Source: Tranzscheliella williamsii
Taxonomy: Eukaryota > Basidiomycota > Ustilaginomycetes > Ustilaginales > Ustilaginaceae
DNA: 64,000 nt
Assembly: GCA_023212725.1 (NCBI GenBank)
Contig: JALBYF010000025.1
Coordinates: 124,001 to 188,000, forward strand
Direction: 5' to 3'
The notes below the pieces were generated by a model. The model was given only the letters and a program-made list of their open reading frames with translations, made no database searches and was not told the DNA's origin. Made by a program: the position numbers and the translations under genes. Positions 1 to 10,760 of the stretch are shown piece after piece (the stretch's first letter is position 1; each line of letters begins with the position of its first letter).

Positions 1-2256
1 TCAGCTCATTCGGCTCGCTACGAAGGCGAGTGTTGCGGTAGTTTGCAAAAACCTACAGTACGTTCGTCCCTGCAGTGACCCGTACTAGAATTCCTCTGGC
101 GAGCCAAATTGAAGGGCAAGGTGATGGGAGCGCTGGGACTGTGACTGCTGCGACGCTCATGGAGAGGCAGAACATGTGAGACACCGCTCCCGATCGGGCC
201 AATACTAGCCGAGGAAAGCACCGCTGCCGCGCCACTTGCTCCCTGAGAAGCGAATATCCAAGAAGACATCCTACGGCGGCCTATCGCGTCGCGTTGCAGC
301 CGCGAGAAAGAAGCAGCTGCGATACATTGGCTGGCCAAGCACAGAGTGCCATCGTTGCTTCATCTGAGCTCTTGGCCGAGAACCGACGTTCACGGAGGTC
401 GCGCAGCGGACTACAGGGCACTATACTGACCTACAATTTGGTAATTGTGAGTGGCGAAGCTCGATTTGCCACTCGGATAGCTGCCAAACCCGTCAGTCGA
501 TGGCCATTTACCTGGATATTTTCTGCGAAGTGTACCCAGAACTTGCCGCCACTTGTGTTATGTTCCGCTTCGGATGATCCTGTGCGACTTGCAATTTTTG
601 GAAATGGCTTGGTACTTACTCAGCTTCATACAAAAATGACGTTTCCGCTTTGGCACGACGATCGAGCTCAGTAAAAGCATACATCGGGATCCACATTGGT
701 TTTGTCTCATCGGGATGTTTGCCACTGTATCAACTTGCACGACCACACAGCGGCACGAGAAATAGGTTAGGTCATGCCACAGATCCTCTACTGTTTTGTT
801 AGAGTACGTACCGTGAACGTATTGTACTCGTGCGTACGCTGCCACAGGATTGTAATCAAGCACGGGTTGGTTTAAATCGAAACAGGTGTGTTATACTCAG
901 TTGTTCAGATGGCTCTAAGCGACGAGATCCGCATGTAGCACTGCGAGGGGAAGAACCCGCTACTAACACGCCATTTTCGCAACATTGAAACTTGTCTTCT
1001 TCGCAAGTCATGTAGAAGAGGATGTGCATGATCTGAGCTGAGATAGTAAGGGCAGATGGGGAATACAGGATCAGGGACGAACTCCGAACTTACTGTGACC
1101 AAGAAGGCCTAGAACGTTTCGGTCGGTTCCGATTAAGCATGGAAACCGAACCCTGCAGGACAAGTGGGGTTTTCCTATCCAGCCATTGTCCATAATAGAA
1201 GGCGATCCCGACTTTCTATGCAAAAGGGGGGACACATTTCAAGCCCCGCAGATCTCAGCACGTAAACTGGGTGAGGGAAATTATTGGACGGACAATCAGT
1301 TTTGCAACTTAGACCGCGCGCAGCTGCTCCACGCAGGCTTGGCAAGTGAGACTCACAATTAAACTCATTGCTCATCGGGTGCCTGGTGCAGGATCTTAGT
1401 CACTCACACTATATCTACCAAAGCGGAGAGACTCGATGGATTCACCAAGAGACGCCAGACACATCTCGAAAAAGAGTCTAACTAGAGTAGCAAAGCAACA
1501 GTTGAACAAATGACTTGGTGGCGTGGTCCGTTGCTTGCCCACTGCCATGTTGCCACCAACTAATAGCAGCTCTGGGCGTAGGATTGGGGATGTTGACCTG
1601 TGTAGAGAGCAAGTCGCCACACCGATAGCCTCGTTACATGCAAGGCTTATACTTCGCATCGCTACATCCGCGGATCGCGCGACAAAGAAGCGAATAGCGC
1701 GAGTGTCCTTTCTTTCATCGTTGATTCCACAGATCACTAGAGTTTGACGCACCTCTGGAATAGCGATATCACGCACACCGCTCCTGCTGAAATGTCCCCA
1801 ATGCCTCTGGACGCCCGCTTCATCGGGGCATGGAATCGCGATTGCAAGGGTGCGTCAGACGATGAGATTGAGCACCAATTCGATATCGTTTCTGACCATG
1901 TCAATGGAAATGAATGTACCGCCCCGCCCCCTTCCTCCGATTTGTCATTTGAGACACAAACCTCATCATCGATTTGCAGTCGTGCAGAACGAAGGCCTTC
2001 AGCTTCGCTGCTACGCTATGTGAGTTAGGGTACGGTCCTCCACCGTGTTGCGCACGTGCTGGCCAGATCAAAGTCTTCCAACACGGATCGAATCGGTTCC
2101 ATTGCTGGACTATGCGCAGCGAGGGCGGCGGATGTGTATCGGCCGAATGATTCGTGATCCACGGACTTGCACCGCACCCCACACATCGGACCGAGCTGAT
2201 CTGTTGGAGGTTCACGTCGGCAGCTTTGTAGCATGTATGTCCAGCTGGAGTTCTAC
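1..2256. other. Gene-free left edge
   Basis: No gene can be supported here. Open frames are at most about 126 codons, have no recognisable motif, overlap on both strands and show no splice pattern that joins them. Base composition is closer to 50% GC than in the genes to the right. I see no terminal repeats, telomere repeat or transposase motif. It may be plain intergenic DNA or an old decayed element; the sequence does not decide. Confidence 0.5.
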
Positions 2257-3889
2257 TTATATCATGCCGTGTTGCCGCAAAAAGTCGACCTCGGTCGGGT
2301 CGAGCCAGTGGCGTTGTACGCTTAGGTGAGAAGTACCATCGACTCCTGAGCTGCCCACTCCGTTCTGGAGACCGGCCTGTTTTCCAGCTGGATCGTGAAA
2401 CAAATCGGCAGGGACGCGGTCGCCACCTTTGCCCTTTAGATTGGAAGGGCCCATGGCGAACGTCGACTTTAACAGCTGGATCTTGGAAGGCGCTATCTGG
2501 GCGGACAAAGCAAAGGCATTAGCGGCACGGATCTTGGCCCTCATCCCTATCGGGTCATTCTTGACCGTATCCTCGCCCAGCGGGACGGTGGCAGAGTCCC
2601 CCGCCTGGTCGGACCGACCAGCAGCCGGGAGAAGGAGGATCGTAGCCTGGTCGAGGATTTTGGCGTACATCCTGCGCCGCAATCGGGGCATAGAATAGTC
2701 TTTTGGGTGCGAGGTCCATCCGTGCTCGCGGAGCGAGCGCTTGCGATGCTGGGACGAAACGAAACCTGAGCTGTATTCGAGCGCCTGCATGCGTGCTTGG
2801 TGCAGGCGTGGCGGCACTCGTTTCGCTTTCTCTTGCTCTGTTTGTTCGTCCTTCGCTTGTTCGTCGCCTTGCCGCTCCGCGGGCTCGGCAAGCAAACGTT
2901 TGGGAATCGCAGCAGCATTGACCGCCGGAGATCGAGCCTTATTTTCCAGATGCTTCCATATCGACTCTGACTTACTTGAGGCGTCGAGCAACGTGCCTTC
3001 TGCACCGATCCGTACGACCTCGAGCGGTGGCAAAGCCTTTCTCAGATACACCTTTACGTATTTCTTTCTCGCGTTCAGAGTCCTGCGCCTCCTCGTCGCC
3101 TTGCCGAAATACTTGACCAATGGGTCGTCCTCGGCGGGAAGGTAAGGTGGTGGAGGCCGACTGGTGAGATGGGCGACATTCTTTATCGGTGCTCCTGTCA
3201 TGCTATTGCTCGACATGAGGAGTGCTTGGAGGATGGGCGAGGAGCTCTTTTGCCGGAGCGCCGCAGGTTGCTGAAGCTCACTCGGAGCCGTCGACGGTTG
3301 GGGCGACAGCTCGGAAAGAGCATCTCTGCGTAGTTTCCCTGACCTCCCGTAGGCCAGAGACAGCGCCCGGAACACAGCGTGCTCCCAGCCCTGGTTGGCA
3401 TCGGATAGTTGGCGCCGGTGGACCTTTGCTTTCAGCAGTCGCTTGGAAGCGGTGGAGGGTGGCCAGGAAGCGCCCAGCAGTTCGTCTTCGGCCTCCCAAT
3501 CATTACCGACTTTGCTAGCCGCCACCACACCATCCTCTGCCATGAGCTGGTGTGGAAGTCGCCCAGACAGAACAGTTTGCGCCGCCTCGTCGAGCACAGG
3601 CTGCAGGTTTTTGCGCGCCAGATAGCGGTGCGAGCGGTAGACGACGGGGTCTTCGAGCGTGTACGACAAAAGCCTTGCTTGTGCCAGTATTGTGCGGTAC
3701 AGAAGCCGTATGCCTTCCGTGCTGGCCGTCCGCGCCAGGGCGGATGAAGAGGATGTTGAGCCCGACGCCATCGGGTTCAACTGTGGCACGGCGGTCTCTG
3801 TTGCAGCTAGAAAGGAGGATGGGCCCGAGTTGCACACGTTGGCTGGACCCTGAGATCAGTCAGTGAAAAAGGCACGCGCGTACCGACAT
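2257..3889 (-). CDS. LYR-motif protein, probably mitochondrial
   Basis: The continuous frame 2257-3837 has an N-terminal Leu-Tyr-Arg tripeptide in a basic amphipathic helix (RLLYRTILAQARLL). That is the hallmark of LYR/complex-I LYR proteins, which work in mitochondria with acyl-carrier protein as Fe-S or respiratory-complex assembly factors. The rest is basic and unassigned. The frame opens on GTG, so ATG must be either the internal codon at 3771 or, more attractively, ATG at 3889. The latter would be followed by a 34-nt intron (3850-3883, GTACGC...CTCAG) that restores the frame and gives MSGPANV at the N terminus. At about 530 residues it is far longer than classical LYRM proteins (80-150), so the partner complex is unknown. 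Family call fairly sure, exact start uncertain. Confidence 0.6.
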
Positions 3890-4011
3890 TGGCTTGATGC
3901 GAGGTCCGTTTTCAGAAGATCCACGCCGAAGAAAGCTACTCGACGCCGTCGCAGCCTTCTCCCTCTTGCGCCCGCTTACTTGGTTCCCCCCCCCCCTACC
4001 GCTGGCTGAGT

Positions 4012-4454
4012 ATGCCGCCAATGGACGACACACAGGCGCTGAGCTCTGGCTCCGCCCTTGCGGATGTTTCGTCTACGGCGCCGACGGGGACTTTCGAGGG
4101 CCTGTTCCACTCCGTCTTCTCGCCGGCGTACAACACGGTGCCGCAGCGCATCATGAACTTTTCCTTCTACGGCCTGTTTGTGGTCCTCTTCGCGCTGGTC
4201 TTCCTGACCGGCTACAACCCGCACGTTATCGCGCTGCTCGTCCTTTCGGTCGGCCTCTTCCTCAGTGTCAACTGGTGCGTGCTCTGCCGCGCTGTCCGAC
4301 GATGCGCGTGCCCCGCTGACTCCCATTTCTCATGCCCCGCTGCAGGTTCCTCACAGAGCTCGCCAGGTTGCCGCAATCCAGCAGGCAGGTCCAGCAGATG
4401 CCGCCCGCCATCGACGTGGCAGACGTCCCGCACCAAGACAAAAAGGATCTGTAA
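4012..4454 (+). CDS. PKR1: V-ATPase assembly factor Pkr1
   Basis: Two exons, 4012-4274 and 4346-4454, joined across a 71-nt GT-AG intron (4275-4345), give about 123 residues, the normal size of the family. Pkr1 is an ER membrane protein that helps assemble the V0 sector of the vacuolar proton ATPase. Seen in the sequence: the family block with FHSVFSPAYNT near residue 32, two adjacent hydrophobic helices (about residues 46-88), the SVNW motif exactly at the splice junction, and a hydrophilic tail ending HQDKKDL. The second ATG (4021) is also possible. Convergent with the dynein gene, 188 bp between stops. A run of C lies just upstream (about 3986-3996). Confidence 0.8.
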
Positions 4455-4642
4455 CCGATCCCTGGACAGCCATACATACGTCCCTTGCACAATACCCATC
4501 GCACAGATATCTGCCTGCACACACACATAGCCCGCAATCACCGCTAGTATGGCTGTGAACAGTAGGCGCCGGCGCCAGCGTGGTTCGCGTGGGTCTGCAT
4601 CGGCACGCGTGTTCGAGGCGGGCGTGAACGGGGTTTGCACGG

Positions 4643-6835
4643 CTATGCGTCTCTCTTCGACGAAGCGGAGCGGTGTAGCCGGTCGGAGACCTTAGGCGAC
4701 CCGACACTGGAGCCCTTGTCCTTGAGGAGCGACTGGAAGAAGCTGTGCAGGACTTCTGACTGCTTTGGCGCACCGCCCGGCGATGTGGCGCCCGGCGAGA
4801 CAGCCGGGCTGGTCGGGCGGCTGCTCCTATCGCTGCCCGAGGCGCCGGCGGCCGCCGCGGTGAACTCGCGCTTGGCCGCGCTGACCGGCGTGCTATCCGT
4901 CCGCGCTGCGCGACTGCCGGGCGCAGCTGACCCACCCTCGTCGCCCGCGCCACCGCCACCACCGGCTCCGTTCCGCGCCATCAGCTTCTCAACCGACGGC
5001 AGCCCGCTCGTGGAACCAGACACAGGCCCCACCACACCCCTCTTGCTAAACTTGGACCTCGGGTCTGGGTCCTTCTGCAGCGTTGCCTGATGTCCGCCCA
5101 AGAAGGCCGCTTCGTCCGGTATTTTGACGTTGCTCGTCGTCTCTTTGCCCGCCGGGTCCGCCTGCCAATCCGAGACAATATCCTCGTACAACTTGATGGC
5201 CGACTGGACATCTTCTCCCGATCCTGCCGATGCCCTATGGTCCATTAACACCTCCTTCTCGAGCTGATCGTCGACCTCTTTGGTCTTGGCAAGGCCGCGA
5301 GCACGTCGTAGATTTTCCAGTTCGCAGTCGAATGTCCAGCCACGGCCAATGCCATTGCAGTCGAATGGCTCACGTAGCGCCTTGATCTTGCCCCAGCTGT
5401 CCCAGCCGGCCGGCACCAGCAGGGTATCCCTGTCGGTGGTCGAGGCACGAAAGGTGAATGGAAACGCCGCTGTTCCCCCTGCTGTACCTGAGCTTCCGCT
5501 TGCATTCCCCGCCGTACCTGCAGCTGATGAGGTCGTTGGGACTGCTTTGTTGGACGTTTCCGCTTGGCCCGCCGTTGACGAAGCCAGGGTAACAGCTGGG
5601 CGCGTGAACAGGCGATGCAGGATATAAGACCGAAGGATATCGATCGACTGCGCACGCAGCGACGAGGTGTAGAAGAGACCCGCGCCGTACTTCATGCAGA
5701 TGGTCCGGAGCACCTGTTGGATATAGTCGAACTGCTCCTCCTTAAAGTCCTTGTCCCTCTCAAGCCGCGGGATGGCGTCGGCCTTTGTGCAGACGATGAC
5801 GATGGGTATGCCCCAGTTTTCGGTCAGCATCCCGTCCGTCAGCGGCGCCGCTTCTTCGCCATCGAGCTGGACACTGATGCTGGCCATCCGTGACGTGAGT
5901 ATGGCTTCCTGTGCGCCGCTCGGCCCCGCATTTGAGTTGTCCGTTGCCGCTGCCTCGCCAGAGGGGCCGCCGGCAGATGGCTCGGTGTACGAGCGTATAT
6001 GACCTTCGAGTTTTTCCCTCATCTCGTCCAGCGCAACCCGTGCCTTGCTCCACTTCTGCTCGGGGCCTTTCACAGTCAAGGCCCCATCCGACGCCGCATC
6101 CACCAGGTCGTGTAAGATGGCAAGCCAGCTGCGGAGCTGCTCAAGAAAGGTCCATGGTTGTTCCCAGTCTAAAAGGACAAGGATCAAGGAGTCCTTGAGC
6201 GTCTCGACCGACGCTTTGGGTTGCGTTCGGGCAGAGCTGCGATCTAGCGAGGAAGACTTGGGCTGGGCTGCATAGGCAGACGAAAGTGCTTGCATGCTGG
6301 CAGAAGCCTGTTCCCCTGTAGTCATCGCAGTGTGCTCCGGAAAAGCAAAGGGCAACAGAGAGGCGTAGGCGGGCTGCGAAGACTGTAGGGTATATACGCC
6401 GACACGGGCTACTAGCTCGTCTTTGTCCTTTTCATCGCCGACATCAAAGTACGAGTAGGAAAGCCCAAGGTCGCTAGCAATCGGTGTTGAATTCCCCTTG
6501 TTCTGGCCTTCGTTGTCGCCGTTGATCGCTCGGTGTGAAGATGAGGAAGTGCCAGATATAAGACCGCGAGTCGAACGTGATGCAAGCGCCGAGAGAAGGG
6601 TGGTTTTTCCCGCTTTAGGTTCTGCGAGAACTACGAGGTTCTTAGTCGTAACCGCTTTAGAGCTCTTGACACTGTTCAGGATGCTAGACCACAAGTCTTG
6701 CTGAGTTTCTGAGACCGTCGGATCCATTTGCTGATGATGTATCTGATTCGAGGCTGAAGGCTGAGAGGAAGTTTCGGCAGGGAGTGTGAGCGATAAAGCC
6801 TGTGGTGGCCGTACGAGGGGCGGCTCAGACTCCAT
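4643..6835 (-). CDS. Cytoplasmic dynein light intermediate chain
   Basis: Uninterrupted 730-codon frame starting at ATG 6835. Light intermediate chains bind the dynein heavy chain through a Ras-like GTPase fold and recruit cargo adaptors through a C-terminal tail. Visible features: DLWSSILNSV followed by a P-loop-like segment (AEPKAGKTTL, residues 71-80, where the first Gly of the Walker A is Ala), a DWEQPW segment typical of the family's G domain, a TKAD guanine-specificity-like motif (IVIVCTKADA), then RRARGLAKTKEVDDQLEKEVL and a long Ser/Gly-rich tail with predicted adaptor-binding character. Length is larger than animal LICs (about 490-520) because of low-complexity insertions. Divergent from the PP1-inhibitor gene, sharing a 428-bp promoter region. 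Confidence 0.85.
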   Translation of the reverse strand: MESEPPLVRPPQALSLTLPAETSSQPSASNQIHHQQMDPTVSETQQDLWSSILNSVKSSKAVTTKNLVVLAEPKAGKTTLLSALASRSTRGLISGTSSSSHRAINGDNEGQNKGNSTPIASDLGLSYSYFDVGDEKDKDELVARVGVYTLQSSQPAYASLLPFAFPEHTAMTTGEQASASMQALSSAYAAQPKSSSLDRSSARTQPKASVETLKDSLILVLLDWEQPWTFLEQLRSWLAILHDLVDAASDGALTVKGPEQKWSKARVALDEMREKLEGHIRSYTEPSAGGPSGEAAATDNSNAGPSGAQEAILTSRMASISVQLDGEEAAPLTDGMLTENWGIPIVIVCTKADAIPRLERDKDFKEEQFDYIQQVLRTICMKYGAGLFYTSSLRAQSIDILRSYILHRLFTRPAVTLASSTAGQAETSNKAVPTTSSAAGTAGNASGSSGTAGGTAAFPFTFRASTTDRDTLLVPAGWDSWGKIKALREPFDCNGIGRGWTFDCELENLRRARGLAKTKEVDDQLEKEVLMDHRASAGSGEDVQSAIKLYEDIVSDWQADPAGKETTSNVKIPDEAAFLGGHQATLQKDPDPRSKFSKRGVVGPVSGSTSGLPSVEKLMARNGAGGGGGAGDEGGSAAPGSRAARTDSTPVSAAKREFTAAAAGASGSDRSSRPTSPAVSPGATSPGGAPKQSEVLHSFFQSLLKDKGSSVGSPKVSDRLHRSASSKRDA

Positions 6836-7263
6836 TTGGTATGACTGCGCTGTAGCCCCTCAAGGCTAAGTGTGTCTTGCGTAGCGATGACCAAGGTGAT
6901 GGGATGGAGAGAAAGAGGAGATCAACACATGGCCAAAGTAACACCAAATGTGATGATACCCACACGCACACAACTACGAACGCGCATAATGAGCAGACAG
7001 ATGTTAAAGTTGCTTGCGAGTAACCAGCTATCGATGATCGGGCTCGATCGGGCCTCTTTTACTTATTAACCCAAAGCTCGATGCGGGGTGCGGTCAGGCC
7101 ATAGCAACCGGTAGTGCCAAGTCATCAACGAGCTCTTTGCATCTGACAGCGCTCTTGACCCGCCTTCTCCTCCTCCTTCACAACGTTTCTGCTCACCCAT
7201 CCCTCCATAGTCAAGCACCGACGAGAAGCATCACATCCGTTAGTCACTCCATAGTCTGTAAAG
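6836..7263. promoter_or_regulatory. Divergent promoter, dynein LIC / PP1 inhibitor-2
   Basis: A 428-bp space between two start codons facing away from each other. It must carry both promoters and 5' UTRs. I see no convincing TATA box or long repeat; the part next to 7264 is pyrimidine-rich. Confidence 0.4.
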
Positions 7264-8436
7264 ATGCAGTCTGACGTTGCTCCACCCCGCCACTCGCCGC
7301 CTCCCTCGGCAGCGGCGCCAAAGCCTCGAGGGATCCTGAAGAACGCCAGCGAACGAGCGCCCTCGCACGGAGCAGGTATGGGGCCTGATGACAATTTGGA
7401 CAACCGGTAGGTAATCTGCCCTACATCACAGATAGACTTGCAGCTGAAAATCCGGAACAATTTGTTGGGTACATTGGACATACACAGACTTCAGTGGGAT
7501 GAGACGAATCTGACCCTGCACGAGATCGAGCGAGAACAACAGGAAGCACGTATGAAGATCGATGAACCAAAGACCCCTTTCGTCCGAGGAACATCGCTAG
7601 GTCCCGTCGGGGACGATGAGAGTGAGTTCACGAAGGTTGTGACTTAAAAGTATCATATCGATCCAGGACGATTATCGAACTGACCCGCCCGCGCTGCATT
7701 CCGATTCAACGCATTGCAAGGCTTCAACCTAGACGGTGGCTCGTCGGCGTCTTCGTCGTCTTCGTACTTTGGTACCCCTGCCACGTCTTCCACTGGTGGC
7801 AGCAGCAGCCGACGTGGGTCAGCCGCAGAGCAACTGGCAGCCAATACCTCAGCGAATGCCGGTCGAGATGCGGCATCAGGCCAAGGCACCGGCATTGCCG
7901 TGGGACTCGATGCGGCTGACCTGGCCAAGAAGGAATCGAACAACGGCGGTAACTTGGGGAACGATGCGCTGGGCTCCAGCTCAAGTGCTGCTGCCCGCTC
8001 GACGTCTCGATCGCCTTCGTTCTCCCTGCCGCCCAAAAGCCCTTCTTCCCGAAGATCCAGTTCTAGGTCGGCCACCGCCGCTGCCGATGATCACAGGAAG
8101 GATCTGCGACAGGAGGCCCACGACATGGATGTCGATAACACGGACGACGGAGAGGTCGAAGAAGAGGATGCTGACCCCGAAAGTAAGTTTCAACGCTTGC
8201 AAACGTACTGTGGATTCTTGTTGACCTTAGACCTGCCATCCTGTTTTGACAATACGCTTGCAGCCCAAGCTAAGCACGCGGAATTCGCTGCCAAACGGAA
8301 CCAACACTACGGAAACGAAGCGGAGGCGATGAAGATCGCTGCTGCTCTCGCTGCCCAAGATGACGACGAGGACGAAGAGGACGCCGAAGGACTACCTCCG
8401 CTCACAGGCGCGCCCAACGGGTCTACCGCTCGTTGA
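7264..8436 (+). CDS. GLC8: Protein phosphatase 1 inhibitor-2 (Glc8/IPP-2)
   Basis: Four exons: 7264-7406, 7488-7621, 7721-8182 and 8264-8436, with GT-AG introns of 81, 99 and 81 nt, give 303 residues. IPP-2 proteins bind and regulate the PP1 catalytic subunit. Seen: PRGILKNAS at about residues 22-30 (the KGILK block that docks on PP1), then RLQWDETNLTLHEIEREQQ created by the first splice, followed by KIDEPKTPFVRG, which carries the conserved P-x-TP phosphorylation block. The last exon has AEFAAKRNQHYGNE, matching the family's KRxxHYNE inhibitory helix, then an acidic tail. The three canonical blocks occur in the right order, so the call is firm. Serine-rich linkers make it longer than animal IPP-2 (about 205). 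Confidence 0.88.
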
Positions 8437-9173
8437 TAAGCTCACATCCCTTCAGCGTTAGTCTCCAGTCAGCTCTCCGTTTTGTTGTGGATGTGTGAAT
8501 ACGAATTGGTTGCCCTGTACCTTCTCTGTGCTGAGCCTGCTCACGACTTTATACTAACGTCTAGATAGCCCTGCTGTGTTGCGCAGCAGGCTTAACAATC
8601 CCACCTTCTGGTGATGTGGGTTCGATTCACGACTCAGCAGACCCAGTTGCCGTGAATTGTATATAACGAGTAAGTCACAGTACGTCACTGCTAAATCACA
8701 GTTCGTTGCCGTCGAGTGTAGCGGGCACATTTGAAATATTCCGTGGTTAATAAAGCTCAAGCCGCTTCGCCGTCTGGTTCGTCGTGGGCTTTCGATGGCT
8801 GGCAGGGTTCAATTCTGTTTTCTGTATGTTGGATTTTTTCGAGGTTTGTTTTTCGAGGTCGGCACAGTTGACCTTTAGCAGGAGCGTGATCACGAGCGTG
8901 GGCACGTAGAGCGGTTGGCTGTGACTCTGACGCTCGTCCACTTAGACTACTTACTCACTACCACCTTCCGGACTCGCTGAATGATACCCTGTTAGGCTGC
9001 TAGTTTCTGCATTGACCACACCGGGGTTCTGGCGAAGGGGCCAACATCTGATAACGTGCATCCATCATTCTCCCGACCGTAGTTCCAACTGCCACTTTTC
9101 TCGACTTTCAGCATCTATTTTGTCTTTTCGATAGTACCGGCTACAGGGACTTTCTCTGCGACATATACCCGTT
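8437..9173. other. Intergenic, contains a tRNA-like relic
   Basis: 737 bp between two same-strand genes. No coding frame is supportable. It holds a hairpin and tRNA-like block at 8570-8640 (listed separately). The part just upstream of 9174 is pyrimidine-rich, as expected for a 5' leader. Confidence 0.5.
8570..8640 (+). other. tRNA-like relic or short SINE-like element
   Basis: A perfect 7-bp stem with 7-nt loop (8570-8576 with 8584-8590) overlaps an A-box-like string at 8579-8590 (TTGCGCAGCAGG). A B-box-like string (GGTTCGATTC) lies at 8619-8628. The ends 8572-8578 and 8633-8639 could pair in six of seven positions like an acceptor stem, giving a tRNA-sized unit of about 69 nt. The D stem and T stem do not form properly and no credible anticodon arm is seen, so this is not a working tRNA as read. 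It could be a tRNA pseudogene, a Pol III-derived SINE head, or chance. Confidence 0.3.
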
Positions 9174-10460
9174 ATGGATCTCTCCAATCTGCGGTCAAGC
9201 CTGCGTGAAGTAGGAGAAGGGGCGGACGAATCGACCTCGCGACGCCGAGCCAGTCATCTGAGAACGGCGGAAGAGGAGCTCAACGCGCTTTTCAGATCGT
9301 CGGCGCTTCAACTCACCACGCTATACCGTCAAGCGGTCAGCTCGTCCAAAGCCTCGTACGAGAAAGGCTATGCCCATGCGCTCGCCCATGTCCTCGAACT
9401 TTGGGACACCGATCGTCACTGGCTCAAAGGCTATATACAGAGACGTATTGAGGCCATCGAGGCAGAACACGATGATGATATCGAAGATATGCGCGAGTTG
9501 GGCGTCCAAACCCCACCCCTTGCAGAGCAGGATCCAGATGACTCGCTTCAGCAGCAAGAGGAACAGAGGCAGCGAAGTGCACACTCGCCCAAAAAGTCCT
9601 CACGCTCCGCCGCACCTGCTGATGTCGCCGCCAACACTGCACGACCGTCATTATCGCCAGCTCCCACATCAAGTAAACAAGACTCTTCCTTTATGCACAA
9701 AGCTGGCATCAAACGCAGCCGCAGTGGACCTTCATCACACCAGCTCCAGCACCGTGCATCGACCTTCGGGGCAGATCGCAAGCTCCACCACGTTGCCGCG
9801 GAGGATCGTCGCGACGCCTCGTCCTCTTCTATTCCATCTTTACCTGCTTCCTCAACGCCCTTGTCGTCGTCTTTCAGCTTTGCAGTGCCCTTGTCACAAT
9901 CTTGTCGGTTCGGAGCTGGTACGTTTGCGCCTCAACCCGCCCTTGCCAAGCCGGTAGCCAGACATCAAAAGCAAGAGACCCCGGTCATCAAGATTTCTAC
10001 GCCCCCTTCACAACGCCGCCGTCTCCGGCGCACTACGGGTCTCCGTTCGGGGAGAGACCGGATCATTGAAATCGACGAGCCACTTGCAGCCAATGACATG
10101 GTCGACGAGGGCGAGGAAATCCTCGCTCGCGACGACGATCCGGAAGCGTGGACTGACGACGATGGCGATGGTGGTAGCGAGAACGGCGACGGCGCGGCCG
10201 TTGGCGGCGAAGGGAAGCGGAGCAAGAAGTTGGTATGGACCGAGCGGGCGGGCCAGCCTCTGTCGCCCACGCATGCCAACGACCATCTCAAGGTGGCCGC
10301 CGGGCCGGAGCAGACAAAGTTCCTGGAGCGCATCGACCGCAGGAAGCGCCGGCGCGGCAACCACTCCGGCGTGCACGACACACCCTTCCAGCCCGACACC
10401 GCCAGCGACGGCCAGGAACAGGACTCGAGCGGCGACAGCCTCTTTGCCTACCACTCCTGA
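9174..10460 (+). CDS. HAPSTR1/UPF0472-like protein
   Basis: Single 428-codon exon from ATG 9174. The N-terminal block (about residues 32-95) reads EEELNALFRSSALQLTTLYR, then a segment around SYEKGYAHALAHVLELW, then WLKGYIQRRIEAI. This resembles the conserved core of human HAPSTR1 (C16orf72), a partner of the ubiquitin ligase HUWE1 in stress responses, which has a similar 'NAATAVTNLYKES...GxQIGY...WVKKRRR' layout. The rest is low-complexity, with Ser-rich stretches, an acidic run near 310-345 and basic KRSKK and RRKRRR clusters that could be nuclear localisation signals. Family assignment rests on one short block from memory and needs a profile search. It is convergent with the lipin gene. Confidence 0.5.
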   Translation: MDLSNLRSSLREVGEGADESTSRRRASHLRTAEEELNALFRSSALQLTTLYRQAVSSSKASYEKGYAHALAHVLELWDTDRHWLKGYIQRRIEAIEAEHDDDIEDMRELGVQTPPLAEQDPDDSLQQQEEQRQRSAHSPKKSSRSAAPADVAANTARPSLSPAPTSSKQDSSFMHKAGIKRSRSGPSSHQLQHRASTFGADRKLHHVAAEDRRDASSSSIPSLPASSTPLSSSFSFAVPLSQSCRFGAGTFAPQPALAKPVARHQKQETPVIKISTPPSQRRRLRRTTGLRSGRDRIIEIDEPLAANDMVDEGEEILARDDDPEAWTDDDGDGGSENGDGAAVGGEGKRSKKLVWTERAGQPLSPTHANDHLKVAAGPEQTKFLERIDRRKRRRGNHSGVHDTPFQPDTASDGQEQDSSGDSLFAYHS

Positions 10461-10760
10461 CCGCCCGCGCACCCTCCACCACCACACCCCCCCCCCCGGT
10501 CCTCGCCCAGCTTCGCACCCCCCCCATCGTCACCAGCATAACTCCCCACCACCCCCCGCCGGGTCGCACATCCTGGTGCGCTATCATAATGTATTTCTAG
10601 TGCCCGCCCCTTAGACGGTCGGAATCAACACGCGCACCGCACGCTCTTGCCTTTCGCGCACCACGCACGGGCTGTATTCCGGGCTTTGGCGTCGGTGGAG
10701 TCGGCATCTCCTACTGGCAGGATCGGTTCAGATTCGGGAATGTGTAGAGGAAGAGCGGGT
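10461..10760. other. Convergent 3' junction, C-rich then G-rich
   Basis: A 300-bp spacer between two stop codons facing each other. The left half is very C-rich on the + strand and includes a long C run near 10488-10497. It must hold both polyadenylation regions; no clear AATAAA-like signal is seen. Confidence 0.4.

Noticed and set aside
3986..3996. C homopolymer before Pkr1 as a functional element
   Set aside because: Single homopolymer run, likely chance or assembly-sensitive; no second feature supports a role.
7407..7487. Alternative IPP-2 splice keeping an in-frame LAAENPEQF segment
   Set aside because: It needs a second intron of only 19-31 nt. The single 81-nt intron 7407-7487 directly gives the conserved RLQWDETNL block.
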